NCBI GenBank assembly: GCA_026394055.1
Contig: JAPKYZ010000091.1
Span: 1 to 63,657, forward strand
Reading direction: 5' to 3'
From: Acidobacteriota bacterium
GTDB lineage: Bacteria; Acidobacteriota; Terriglobia; Bryobacterales; Bryobacteraceae
Length of the DNA: 63,657 bases
Part shown: one piece after another, positions 52,352-60,738 of the stretch
Numbering within the stretch: the first letter of the stretch is position 1
Layout: every line of letters starts with the position of its first letter
The notes under the pieces: model-generated
Told to the model about the DNA's origin: nothing
Seen by the model: the letters and a program-made list of their open reading frames with translations, nothing else
The model's database searches: none
Made by a program: the position numbers and the translations under genes

Positions 52352-54652
52352 CTAACTGCTTGTCGCCGCAGCACCGGCCGCGCCGGCGCGGGCTACCAGC
52401 GCCACAAAACGGGGCTCTTGCGCGATCGTGCTGAACCGCGGGTCAACCAGAAAAAACGGCGACTCGCGGTTCTCAACTGCCCGTTCCAGCCGCTGGTAGG
52501 CCGCTTCCTGATCTCCCAAGGCCAGTAGGACGCCGGCCAGATCGCTCTGCTGGATGCAGCGGCCCTGGGCGATCTGGTCCACCTGCGCCACTTGCTGCCA
52601 GGCCTCACGGTGACGGCCCGCGCCCGCCAACGCCTGGGCCCGCATGATCAGCGGGTAGGGTTCGCCCGGCGAAACCTTCTCAAACAGATCGGCCAGGTCC
52701 ACGGTGTCATCCCATCGCTGCTCCATCAAGGCCAAGTTCATCCGCGCAAAATGCGTCGAGATGGTGCGCGGAAACAAGGCCTCCATCTGCCCGCACACGG
52801 CCTTCGCCCGCGCCGGGTCGGGCGTGAGCATGGCGGCATAGAAGGCCGATTGCAGCAGCGAAGGCGAGAACGGGTCCTGGTCCAGCGCCCGGTGGAGACA
52901 TTCCGCCGCTTCAGCAAACCGCCGCTGGGGTGTCATTACACAAAGGCCCAGCGCCTGATGGGCCACCGTCCAGCCCGGGCGTAGCTCAATCGCATGGCGC
53001 AGGTGCTTTTCCGCGTCCGCCCAGTTCCAGTCGTAGAGCGCTTCGGTGACGCCCAGCGAGGTCCACGCCTCCGCCAGATTGGGGTCCAGCGCCAGCGCCC
53101 GGTCCGCCGCCTCCCGGGCTTGGGGATAGATCAGACGCGGCGGAAAAATGCCGAAAGACGCGATGACGCTGTAGGTGTCGGCCAGGCCGCACCAGGCCGG
53201 GGCATAGGTGGAATCGAGTTCCAGTGCCTGCTTGAAAAGCTGCTCTGCCGCCTGGAAGCTCTGCGGCTCCCACTGGTTCCAGGCGTGGCGGCCTTGCAGG
53301 TAGAGGCTGTAGGCCTCGATGTTGTCGGTATAGCGGCGCGCGCCGTGGGAGACCCGCTGGGCATCAAACCGGGCACGCAACGCCTCAAAGACGGCCGCCG
53401 CGATGTCGTCCTGGATCGCAAACACGTCCGCCATTTCGCGATCGTAGCGTTCGCTCCATAGCTGGTGGCCGTCGGCCACATCGATCAACTGCGCAGTCAC
53501 CCGCAGCCGCTGCCCCGCCGTCCGCACACTGCCTTCCACCACCAGCCCGACGTTCAGCTTCCGGCCGATTTCGCGGATATCTTCTTGACGGCCCTTAAAG
53601 GAGAAGGCCGACGTACGGGCGGCAATGCGGACATTTTTCAACCGTGTCAGCGAGTTGATGATTTCTTCGGCAATGCCATCGCAGAAATACTCCTGGTCCC
53701 GCTGCGGACTCATATCCGCAAACGGCAGCACCGCCAGCGACGGCACGGCGTGTGACGACCCCGGCATTGAAGGCACCGCGGGCTCCACCAGGGCGATGCC
53801 GGACGTCGAGATCACGCCACTGCCGGACCCCTTGCTCTGTAACGCCTCACTCACCTCACGGAAGCTCTGATAGCGCTGCCCGGGCGCCTTGCGGAGGCAC
53901 CGCGTGATCACCTCAGCCAACGGTCCTTCCACCGGTAGCGGATCGTCGCGCAGCACCGACGACAACACGGCCACCAGGGAGCTGCCCTGAAAGGCGCGGC
54001 GGCCGGTGACCATCTCATAAAGGATGCAGCCGAAGGAGAAAATGTCAGACCGCGCATCCACCGCCCGGCCTTCGGCCTGTTCCGGCGACATGTAGGCCAC
54101 CGTCCCCAGCAACACACCGGCCTGGGTATGGGGCGTCGCCGCTACCACGCTGCGGGTCACATCGTCGGGTCCACCGGCGGCAAACGTGATCTTGGCCAAC
54201 CCGAAATCGAGCACCTTGATCCGCCCGCTTGATGTCACAAAGACATTGGCGGGCTTCAGGTCCCGGTGCACCACCTGGGCCGCTTCCGCCAGTTCCAGCG
54301 CGCCCGCCATTTGCTGGGCGTAGGCCACCAGTTCGCCGGTGGGCAGGCCGGTGGCCGGAATCAGGCGGTCCAGCGGTTGGCCGTCCAAAAACTCCATGGC
54401 GATATAGTCCTGCCCGCCAACTTCGCCCACCTCATAGATGGTGATGATGTTGGGGTGGTTCAGCGCGGAGGCGGCGCGGGCCTCCTGCAGAAAGCGCGCC
54501 CGCTGTTCGGGGTCCGCCATGCCCGGCAGCAGCACCTTCAGCGCGACAAACCGGTTCAATAGCGGGTCACGCGCCTTGTAGACGCGTCCCATCCCGCCTT
54601 CGCCCAATTGCGAAAGCACCTGGTACCGGCCGATGCTGGACTCTTCGTGCAC
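52352..54652 (-). CDS. Ser/Thr protein kinase with TolB-like and TPR domains
   Basis: About 766 residues from GTG 54652, chosen because the kinase domain begins right after (SIGRYQVLSQLGEGGMGRVYK) and the earlier frame overlaps the divergent gene. The kinase motifs are intact: Lys39, HRDLKPAN (129-136), DFG (149-151). A TolB-like domain follows (SLAVLPFADMSPQRDQEYFCDGIAEEI), then TPR repeats up to the C-terminus. Such kinase-TPR fusions are common in Acidobacteria. Targets unknown. Confidence 0.93.
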   Translation of the reverse strand: MHEESSIGRYQVLSQLGEGGMGRVYKARDPLLNRFVALKVLLPGMADPEQRARFLQEARAASALNHPNIITIYEVGEVGGQDYIAMEFLDGQPLDRLIPATGLPTGELVAYAQQMAGALELAEAAQVVHRDLKPANVFVTSSGRIKVLDFGLAKITFAAGGPDDVTRSVVAATPHTQAGVLLGTVAYMSPEQAEGRAVDARSDIFSFGCILYEMVTGRRAFQGSSLVAVLSSVLRDDPLPVEGPLAEVITRCLRKAPGQRYQSFREVSEALQSKGSGSGVISTSGIALVEPAVPSMPGSSHAVPSLAVLPFADMSPQRDQEYFCDGIAEEIINSLTRLKNVRIAARTSAFSFKGRQEDIREIGRKLNVGLVVEGSVRTAGQRLRVTAQLIDVADGHQLWSERYDREMADVFAIQDDIAAAVFEALRARFDAQRVSHGARRYTDNIEAYSLYLQGRHAWNQWEPQSFQAAEQLFKQALELDSTYAPAWCGLADTYSVIASFGIFPPRLIYPQAREAADRALALDPNLAEAWTSLGVTEALYDWNWADAEKHLRHAIELRPGWTVAHQALGLCVMTPQRRFAEAAECLHRALDQDPFSPSLLQSAFYAAMLTPDPARAKAVCGQMEALFPRTISTHFARMNLALMEQRWDDTVDLADLFEKVSPGEPYPLIMRAQALAGAGRHREAWQQVAQVDQIAQGRCIQQSDLAGVLLALGDQEAAYQRLERAVENRESPFFLVDPRFSTIAQEPRFVALVARAGAAGAAATSS

Positions 54653-54719
54653 CAACGTATAGAGTACGAGAAATATTTGCAATCCGATCTCGAAACGTTT
54701 CCGTACTGGAGAGATAAGC

Positions 54720-55409
54720 ATGCTCGTCGCGCGCGAAATCTTCATCACTGGCGGCACCGGCTACATCGGCCGGCCGCTGATTGAGATGTTGCTCCAACGG
54801 GGGCACAGGGTAACAGCCCTGGCTCGACCGGGCTCAGAGGGACGTCTCCCTCCGGGTTGCGCGCGCCTGACCGGCAATGCTCTGGCGGCGGGGACTCTTT
54901 CGGAGCGGGTCCCCGCCAGCTCTACCTTCGTCCACCTGGTGGGCGTCGCCCACCCTTCGCCCGCCAAAGCTCGGGAGTTCCGCGCAATCGACCAGAAAGC
55001 TCTTGAAGCTTCCGTGGAAGCCGCCCGGCGAGCGCAAGTCGCGCATTTTGTCTACCTAAGCGTCGCCCGGCCCGCGCCCGTGATGAAGGTCTACCAACAG
55101 GTCCGGACTGAATGTGAGGAGCTGATCACCGCCTCGGGTCTTGCCGCCACTTTTGTGCGTCCCTGGTATGTGCTGGGGCCGGGCCATTGGTGGCCCTACG
55201 CGCTGGTGCCGTTCTACGCGTTGGCCGAACTGCTGCCGGCAACTCGCGAGAGCGCCCAGCGGTTGGGCTTGGTGACGTTGCGGCAGATGGTGACAGCTCT
55301 GGGTACGGCGGTGGAGAACCCGCCAGCCAGGGCTCGCATCATCGATGTTCCGGCCATCCGGGCGGCCGAGTGGGAAGGCTATTCCAGCACGCGCGTCGTC
55401 GGCGCTTGA
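54720..55409 (+). CDS. NAD(P)-binding SDR/epimerase-like protein
   Basis: A 229-residue protein with the Rossmann start IFITGGTGYIGRPLIEMLLQRGHRV and a later FVYLSVARP, VRPWYVLGPGHWWP, as in NmrA-like or atypical SDRs. No YxxxK catalytic pair is obvious, so it may be a regulator or reductase with altered chemistry. It lies divergent from the kinase and overlaps the convergent next gene by 31 bases. Confidence 0.78.
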   Translation: MLVAREIFITGGTGYIGRPLIEMLLQRGHRVTALARPGSEGRLPPGCARLTGNALAAGTLSERVPASSTFVHLVGVAHPSPAKAREFRAIDQKALEASVEAARRAQVAHFVYLSVARPAPVMKVYQQVRTECEELITASGLAATFVRPWYVLGPGHWWPYALVPFYALAELLPATRESAQRLGLVTLRQMVTALGTAVENPPARARIIDVPAIRAAEWEGYSSTRVVGA

Positions 55410-55822
55410 AAGATTGAGAACGGGTTGCGGCCATCGCGCGCCGCCCCTTCTTCCAGCACCAACTCCTGCTCCACCCAACCCGACAACGGGATGTTGCGGA
55501 ACCAGAGCCGTTCCTGCACCACCATCGACTTGCGGTTGACGAACAAGGACTTCGATTCGCGCGGATACCGCCGCTCTTCCACATGCAGGTCGGCAAAAAA
55601 GTCATCGAGCGACTGCCGCCGCGCCACCTCTTCGGCCGCACGGATCCGTTCGATCACGGTGCCGGCCTGAGCCTCCAGCCGAGCCTGCGCCTCCGCCGTC
55701 CGTTGCTGCTCCCGCGCAACGGCCGTTTCGATGCGTTGCTGCATCAGCACGTAGGTCAACAGCGCCGATCCCGCTGCCACGAACAACGGGAGGCCGATCC
55801 ACAAGGCCAGTTCCACCCTCAT
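55379..55822 (-). CDS. Membrane-anchored coiled-coil protein
   Basis: A 147-residue protein with one N-terminal membrane helix (about residues 5-26), then an Arg/Glu/Ala-rich coiled coil (REQQRTAEAQARLEAQAGTVIERI) and a beta-rich tail (FADLHVEERRYPRESKSLFV). It is probably a small periplasmic or cytoplasmic adaptor; function unknown. Its 3' end overlaps the convergent SDR gene. Confidence 0.6.
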   Translation of the reverse strand: MRVELALWIGLPLFVAAGSALLTYVLMQQRIETAVAREQQRTAEAQARLEAQAGTVIERIRAAEEVARRQSLDDFFADLHVEERRYPRESKSLFVNRKSMVVQERLWFRNIPLSGWVEQELVLEEGAARDGRNPFSIFQAPTTRVLE

Positions 55823-55896
55823 AGAATCGGCGAGTTTGGGGGCGGCTTTAACGAATGTCTACGCTACGCCCCTAGAGCCCACCACCGCCTCCCGCC

Positions 55897-55922
55897 GAGC
55901 CGCGACAGAAGGGAGCGGAGTG
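55897..55922. repeat. Dispersed repeat copy, GAGCCGCGAC...GGAGCGGAGTG
   Basis: GAGCCGCGACAGAAGGGAGCGGAGTG matches the copy at 63566-63592 and is related to the reverse-complement element at 43338-43360. It lies in an intergenic segment. Confidence 0.55.
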
Positions 55923-55981
55923 CTCGATCACCTCAAACTGCCCGGTGAACGCTTCACGTTCTCTGGCTTGAACAGGACGAA

Positions 55982-56899
55982 TCAGCCTTGCGTGCCGTCG
56001 ATCTTCTGGCCGCTCAAAATGGAAAGAAACCGCGTGATGTGGGGGCCAAAGCGGGAGAACGAAAAGACCCCGCCGAAGGAGCGCGCCAAGGCTCCCATCT
56101 GGAACAGGAAGCCCGCCATAAACCCTTCATGCTTGCCGATGTAGGCCGCCGCGCCCAGCGCCGCATCAGCGGACAGGATAGCTCCCCACTGGTCCAGCCG
56201 CTCCGGGATCAGCTTGTACACCGGTACACCGGTCACCTTCAGTTGCGGCAGCAGCACCACGGACTTGCCCGCCCGCCGCACCTCAAAGCAGATATCAGCA
56301 TCGGCCCAGAACTGGCCGTAACGCTCATCGACGTAGTTCATCCCGGCCAGCGTCCGCCGGCGCAGCAACAGGGGCGCATTCACGACGTAAGGCGCGGCCA
56401 CTACGGGCGCGCTCAGATCGATGCTCACGGGCTTGCCGAGGCCACCGCTCCGCCAGAACCCGGAAAGCATCTCGCGATCGGGCAGCGGATAGACTCGCGT
56501 CACCGGGGTTCCTTGCGCGTCTACCATCATCGGCGCCGCCGCTAACGCCTGCGCGTCCGCTTCAAGATGCGCCACCAGCCCCGCCAACGTCTCCGGCGCA
56601 AACTGCACGCCCGGCATGGCCAGACACAGAAACTCGCCGATCGCCGTACGAGAGCCCAAATTCACCGCCCGCACCCAGCCAAAATGGCGCGGGCTCCGGA
56701 GAAACTTGGCGAAAGGAAACTCACTATCCAGCTGCGAGCTGCCATCAGAGGACGCCAGGTCCACCACCAGCACTTCCACCGCAGGTGCGCTGCCACCGGC
56801 CACCGGCAATAGCGAAGCCAGCGTCCGCCGCAGTTCGTCCACCTGGTTGCGGCTGACGATCAGGACAGAGGTTTGAAAGCTAGGACTGAGTTCCTCCAT
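55982..56899 (-). CDS. Family 2 glycosyltransferase
   Basis: About 305 residues from ATG 56899. The GT2 core has VLIVSRNQVDELRRTLASLL, VLVVDLASSDGSSQL, a nucleotide-sugar region (LCLAMPGVQF) and AAPYVVNAPLLLRRRTLAGMNYVDERYGQFWADADICFEV, with a D-x-D-like ADAD. A C-terminal hydrophobic segment may anchor it. The acceptor is unknown. It lies just downstream of a restriction-modification pair, likely unrelated to it. Confidence 0.87.
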   Translation of the reverse strand: MEELSPSFQTSVLIVSRNQVDELRRTLASLLPVAGGSAPAVEVLVVDLASSDGSSQLDSEFPFAKFLRSPRHFGWVRAVNLGSRTAIGEFLCLAMPGVQFAPETLAGLVAHLEADAQALAAAPMMVDAQGTPVTRVYPLPDREMLSGFWRSGGLGKPVSIDLSAPVVAAPYVVNAPLLLRRRTLAGMNYVDERYGQFWADADICFEVRRAGKSVVLLPQLKVTGVPVYKLIPERLDQWGAILSADAALGAAAYIGKHEGFMAGFLFQMGALARSFGGVFSFSRFGPHITRFLSILSGQKIDGTQG

Positions 56900-56968
56900 G
56901 GGCACCCGTCAGGATACCAGTCCGGGGGAGAATGCTGTTGGTGAAGTCGGGTTCAACACCGATTGAAC

Positions 56969-57910
56969 CTATTGATACGGTCCCAGAAATCGTTCGCCAT
57001 TGAAATGGATGAGATGAGAGGGGCTGTCAGCAACCCAGACCTCGGTCTCCCAGGCGATCTCGTGAAGATAACGCCGCATTTGCGCACGGTTTGGAAATGC
57101 AGTGACATACACTAGGCCAGCCGTTGAACCAGCGAAGAGCTTGGCCAACTCCCCGTGGCGCTTTCCATCGACGGGACCATGGCTGGTGACCGCCTCTACC
57201 AGAACCAGCCAATTCCGCTTGCCGCAATAGAGGACAACATCAGGCATCTTTCCATGAGCGTCCACATCAACACCGAGTCCATGGAGGCGCACAGCATTGA
57301 AAACGCCCCACTTGTCACCAGTGTCACCGGCGTAGACCAACTCACCGCCGGGAACGAAACGCGCGGCGAAGCTCTCGATGATCGCCTGGATCAGTTCGCT
57401 GTGCTTGCCGGGGCTGAGATGAAGTTGATGAGATGCGCTCTTGATGGGAACGAGGTTCTGCTCCCGCTCGTGAGCATAGGTTGACGCTAGTGTCCGTGCT
57501 TTTCCGAGATAGTCATTTAGGCTCTGTTCCCATTTCGGGGTTCCAAAACGGCGTAGCAAACCGAGAACTGTAGGCGCTACCTGATAAACCGCGGCGGGGC
57601 TATTGACCGGGCGACTGGGGTTGTCCGGATTGTAGAGCGCGATGCCAGCATCAACAAATTGGTGCATAGTCTGGCGTCGGAATGTCTCCCGGCTATTCGG
57701 AGCATAATCTTTCTTATAGTGCTCGCGAGCCCACTCCATGATGGGCGTGATGCCCATCAACGGATTTCGGGCCTGCGCCCATTTTTGCTTGGGCCGAAGG
57801 TCAAGGAGTGAGAGCAAGCAAAGAGCTGATCGCTGATTCTGTTGAGCCCTTGGCAAGCCAAGGGAAGCCAATATCCGGAGTGCGTTAGCGATATGCGGGT
57901 GGCCACTCAT
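56969..57910 (-). CDS. BsuBI/PstI-type restriction endonuclease
   Basis: The 313-residue protein has the BsuBI/PstI C-terminal nuclease domain (AGDTGDKWGVFNAVRLHGLGV, KMPDVVLYCGKRNWLVLVEAVTSHGPVDGKRHGEL) with the D...ExK-like DVV...EAV core and ends IHFNGERFLGPY. Relatives cut CTGCAG, which is inferred here and not shown. It overlaps the methyltransferase stop by ATGA. Composition is less GC-rich than the neighbours. Confidence 0.93.
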   Translation of the reverse strand: MSGHPHIANALRILASLGLPRAQQNQRSALCLLSLLDLRPKQKWAQARNPLMGITPIMEWAREHYKKDYAPNSRETFRRQTMHQFVDAGIALYNPDNPSRPVNSPAAVYQVAPTVLGLLRRFGTPKWEQSLNDYLGKARTLASTYAHEREQNLVPIKSASHQLHLSPGKHSELIQAIIESFAARFVPGGELVYAGDTGDKWGVFNAVRLHGLGVDVDAHGKMPDVVLYCGKRNWLVLVEAVTSHGPVDGKRHGELAKLFAGSTAGLVYVTAFPNRAQMRRYLHEIAWETEVWVADSPSHLIHFNGERFLGPYQ

Positions 57911-59388
57911 CCCGTCAATCTCTGCGTCTGCTCATCCATCATCGCCTGCGTCCACGTGGTCTGCGAGCGAGCCCAGGCTCCAAGGGCAGTCAATGTCGTG
58001 CGGTCCGGATACTTTATCAGCCGAAGATCAGTGGCGTTGACCTGAGTATGGCCATTAAAGCGTCGAAAGTGATCATCGACGGCAGTCGTATTCAGAAAAA
58101 CCGCGAGACCGTACGCAAGTTCCTCCGGTAGACCTTTCTTGCCCTGGTGAAAGACATTTAAATGGTTTTCGAATCCGAGCATCTCCGCGTTGCGAAAGGC
58201 ATCGGGCCGGACAACGCTGGCCACAATTCGGCGCCGCTCTTCTTTTGAGGAAAATCGCCGGACCACAGTATAGAAGCCGTTCGGGTACAGCCATCGCTCT
58301 GTCTCGGCATTGCGCTTGATGGCATTCCCGCGTTTAACGCCTTCCTTGGGCCATTCAATCTTCTGACCACTAAAGTGGGCGGGGTACAGCAACGGTACGC
58401 TGTCCTCCCCGATTCCTTCCTGAATGTGGTCAAGTAGTCGAAAGTCCACCACGGGGCCAGTCGAAACGGCAATCTTGACGTCGGAGAGCGTGGACCGTAC
58501 ACCCTCAGATAACTCGATCAGATTGTGACCTGGGGCGGTGGGCACGTGGATGAACGATTCCGGATCATCCGGGAAAACTATGCGTTGAAATGGTTGTTCG
58601 TGCGTTTCCAGATCGGAAAAGCTGTCGTCAGTAGAGTTGGAGATCGTTACAGCTCCCTGTACGCCTCCGCGCTCGAGCCGAATGATCACGTTCTCCTGCA
58701 GAACACCATCATCTTGAAACGCTTTCGTTCTGGATGTGAACAAGTGAATGTGCCGCAACGCGGAGCGGCGCAGGATGAACTCGCGGAACGGGCGGTAGTA
58801 GGGACCATTGCAAAAGCTACGCGGAATAATCGCTACCAACTGGCCATTGGCCTGCATCAAGTCCAGTGCCAGGGCCACGAACGCAGAATAGAGGTTGACT
58901 GTTTCAATTCCAGCCTGCCGCAAAATAGAGCGGTGATCGGAAAGACTATTGATCTTCTTGTAGGGTGGATTCAGGATCGCATGGGTAAATCTGCGCAAAC
59001 CCATCGTCTGCAACGCCGCAGCTCGGATGAAATCGTCCGCACTAACCCGGCAGGCTAACGGGAGCTTCTCAGCGTAGCGCGCCAGAGTCTCCTTTAGGTG
59101 CCCGCGGAGAGCATCGTCGATCTCGTAGGCCTCGACCTGAGTCTCCTTAAACCGAAACTCATCGCCACTTGCCCACCTGTCAAGGAATGCGCAGGAAAGG
59201 GCACCGACACCAGCACCGGCGTCAAGCAAATGACACGCGTCCAAAGAGGAGGGAGGAAATAAAGATGCCATGAAACGCGCGACGGGTGCGGGCGTCATGA
59301 ATTGGCCTAACGCTGACTTGCGTGACTGCACGATTGCGGGCGCTACCCGCCTGCGCACGCTATCCGCATGTTCGAGCAGTTGAACCAC
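57907..59388 (-). CDS. N6-adenine DNA methyltransferase, BsuBI/PstI-type
   Basis: The 493-residue protein has motif I (DAGAGVGALSCAFLDRW) and the catalytic motif IV NPPY (LNPPYKKI), plus a long target-recognition half. In BsuBI/PstI systems the enzyme methylates adenine in CTGCAG. It is upstream of its nuclease partner on the same strand and coupled by ATGA. It protects the host DNA. Confidence 0.94.
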   Translation of the reverse strand: MVQLLEHADSVRRRVAPAIVQSRKSALGQFMTPAPVARFMASLFPPSSLDACHLLDAGAGVGALSCAFLDRWASGDEFRFKETQVEAYEIDDALRGHLKETLARYAEKLPLACRVSADDFIRAAALQTMGLRRFTHAILNPPYKKINSLSDHRSILRQAGIETVNLYSAFVALALDLMQANGQLVAIIPRSFCNGPYYRPFREFILRRSALRHIHLFTSRTKAFQDDGVLQENVIIRLERGGVQGAVTISNSTDDSFSDLETHEQPFQRIVFPDDPESFIHVPTAPGHNLIELSEGVRSTLSDVKIAVSTGPVVDFRLLDHIQEGIGEDSVPLLYPAHFSGQKIEWPKEGVKRGNAIKRNAETERWLYPNGFYTVVRRFSSKEERRRIVASVVRPDAFRNAEMLGFENHLNVFHQGKKGLPEELAYGLAVFLNTTAVDDHFRRFNGHTQVNATDLRLIKYPDRTTLTALGAWARSQTTWTQAMMDEQTQRLTG

Positions 59389-59483
59389 TACCTATCGGGC
59401 CTCACAAGCGATCATCAGCTAGGCTAAGGATAGCCACATCTCGAGCAGAAATGCCAGGGATCACCCAAAGAAGCGCACTCCCC

Positions 59484-60149
59484 CTACTTCCGCTTCCGCA
59501 CGCACCCCGGAAACTGCTTCTTCAGCTTTTCCACTTTGGGGTCGCTGACGTGCACGATGTAGGGGTTGTTGCGATTGCCGACCGCGTAGTTTTGGTGATA
59601 CCCCTCGGCAGTGTAGAACTTCGCAAGCGGCCCCAGTTGGGTGACGATTGGGTTCGGCAGCACGTGGGCGGCATCGATCTGCTTGATGTAGGCCTCGGCG
59701 ATCCGCTTTTGTTCATCGCTTGAATAAAAGATCGCGCTGCGATATTGCGGGCCGACATCGGCGCCTTGGCGGTTCAAGGTGGTCGGGTCATGCGCGACGG
59801 CGAAGAAGATCTTCAGGATTTGGCCGTAGGTGACCTTCGACGGGTCGTAGGTGATCAGGATCGCCTCGGCGTGGCCCGTGCGGCCGCTGGAAACGATGTC
59901 GTACTTGGCGGTCTCCGCCGTGCCGCCGGAGTAGCCGGAGATGACGTCTTCAACGCCTTCCATGATCTCGAACACGGCTTCGGTGCACCAAAAGCAGCCC
60001 CCGGCCAGCACCGCCGTCGCTTTGCCGGGCTGCGCCGCCAGTTTGGCATCGACTGCGGGGTCAGGAAAATCAGCCGCCATTGTGTGTCCTCCCAAGGCCA
60101 TCAACAGACCGGCCCAGGCCGGCAGGGTGCGCAAAAATCGTTGACTCAT
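59484..60149 (-). CDS. msrA: Exported peptide methionine sulfoxide reductase MsrA
   Basis: The 221-residue protein from ATG 60149 has a signal segment (PAWAGLLMALGGHTMAADF) and the MsrA active site GCFWCTEAVFE (Cys52), then GYSGG, YDPSKVTYGQIL and the C-terminal YHQNYAVGN. It reduces S-methionine sulfoxide and acts outside the cytoplasm. The active Cys is encoded as TGC, not a selenocysteine UGA. Confidence 0.95.
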   Translation of the reverse strand: MSQRFLRTLPAWAGLLMALGGHTMAADFPDPAVDAKLAAQPGKATAVLAGGCFWCTEAVFEIMEGVEDVISGYSGGTAETAKYDIVSSGRTGHAEAILITYDPSKVTYGQILKIFFAVAHDPTTLNRQGADVGPQYRSAIFYSSDEQKRIAEAYIKQIDAAHVLPNPIVTQLGPLAKFYTAEGYHQNYAVGNRNNPYIVHVSDPKVEKLKKQFPGCVRKRK

Positions 60150-60205
60150 GTGCGTTGCAACTAGATCAATAGATGCGCGCGGCGAGGGAAAGTAACACAA
60201 ATCGA

Positions 60206-60661
60206 TCAAGCGGGCAGCGCGGGCGGCATCGGAGGACGAAGCGCCAGGAACCGGGCGCGCAGCCACCGGCCCAACTGCCCAAACGCGAGCGCAAACACGG
60301 ACCCGGCAATCGAGAAGGGTACGTAGAACGCATACGCCTCCCACGCGCCGCCCAGCAGCACCCGCAGCGGCACAAAAGCCGCCAGCGATAAACTGACCAT
60401 CACCAGCGAGCGCCACCGTGTCAGCACCAGCCCCTGGACCAGCCACAGCGCCACCACCGCCACCGCCGTGGCCCAGTATTCCGTGCTCACCCGCGACGGT
60501 GGCAGCTGCAACAGCGTCCGGTGACCCGCAGAATAGGCGATGACAAACCACAGCATGAAGCTTAAGTTGTTGATGACGATCGCGGCAGCGGTGGTGACGG
60601 CGCGGTTTAGCCGGACCGTGAGTCCCGCGGCCGGCCGGCGGGGAGACGTAGGTATCAACAT
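60206..60661 (-). CDS. Small integral membrane protein
   Basis: The 151-residue protein has four predicted membrane helices (about 25-45, 62-80, 83-100 and 108-130). No family is recognised and there is no catalytic motif. It sits between msrA and an aminopeptidase gene on the same strand. Function unknown. Confidence 0.6.
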   Translation of the reverse strand: MLIPTSPRRPAAGLTVRLNRAVTTAAAIVINNLSFMLWFVIAYSAGHRTLLQLPPSRVSTEYWATAVAVVALWLVQGLVLTRWRSLVMVSLSLAAFVPLRVLLGGAWEAYAFYVPFSIAGSVFALAFGQLGRWLRARFLALRPPMPPALPA

Positions 60662-60738
60662 GGCAGTGTACCTGGGTTATCGGAGCACCCGATCTACTCT
60701 ATGAGCGCATTTGAGAAGCTTTCGCGCTTCAAAAAACT

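Noticed and set aside
56905..59484. Target duplication around the BsuBI/PstI-type unit like that at hpnJ
   Set aside because: The flanks of this unit show no direct repeat that I can find.
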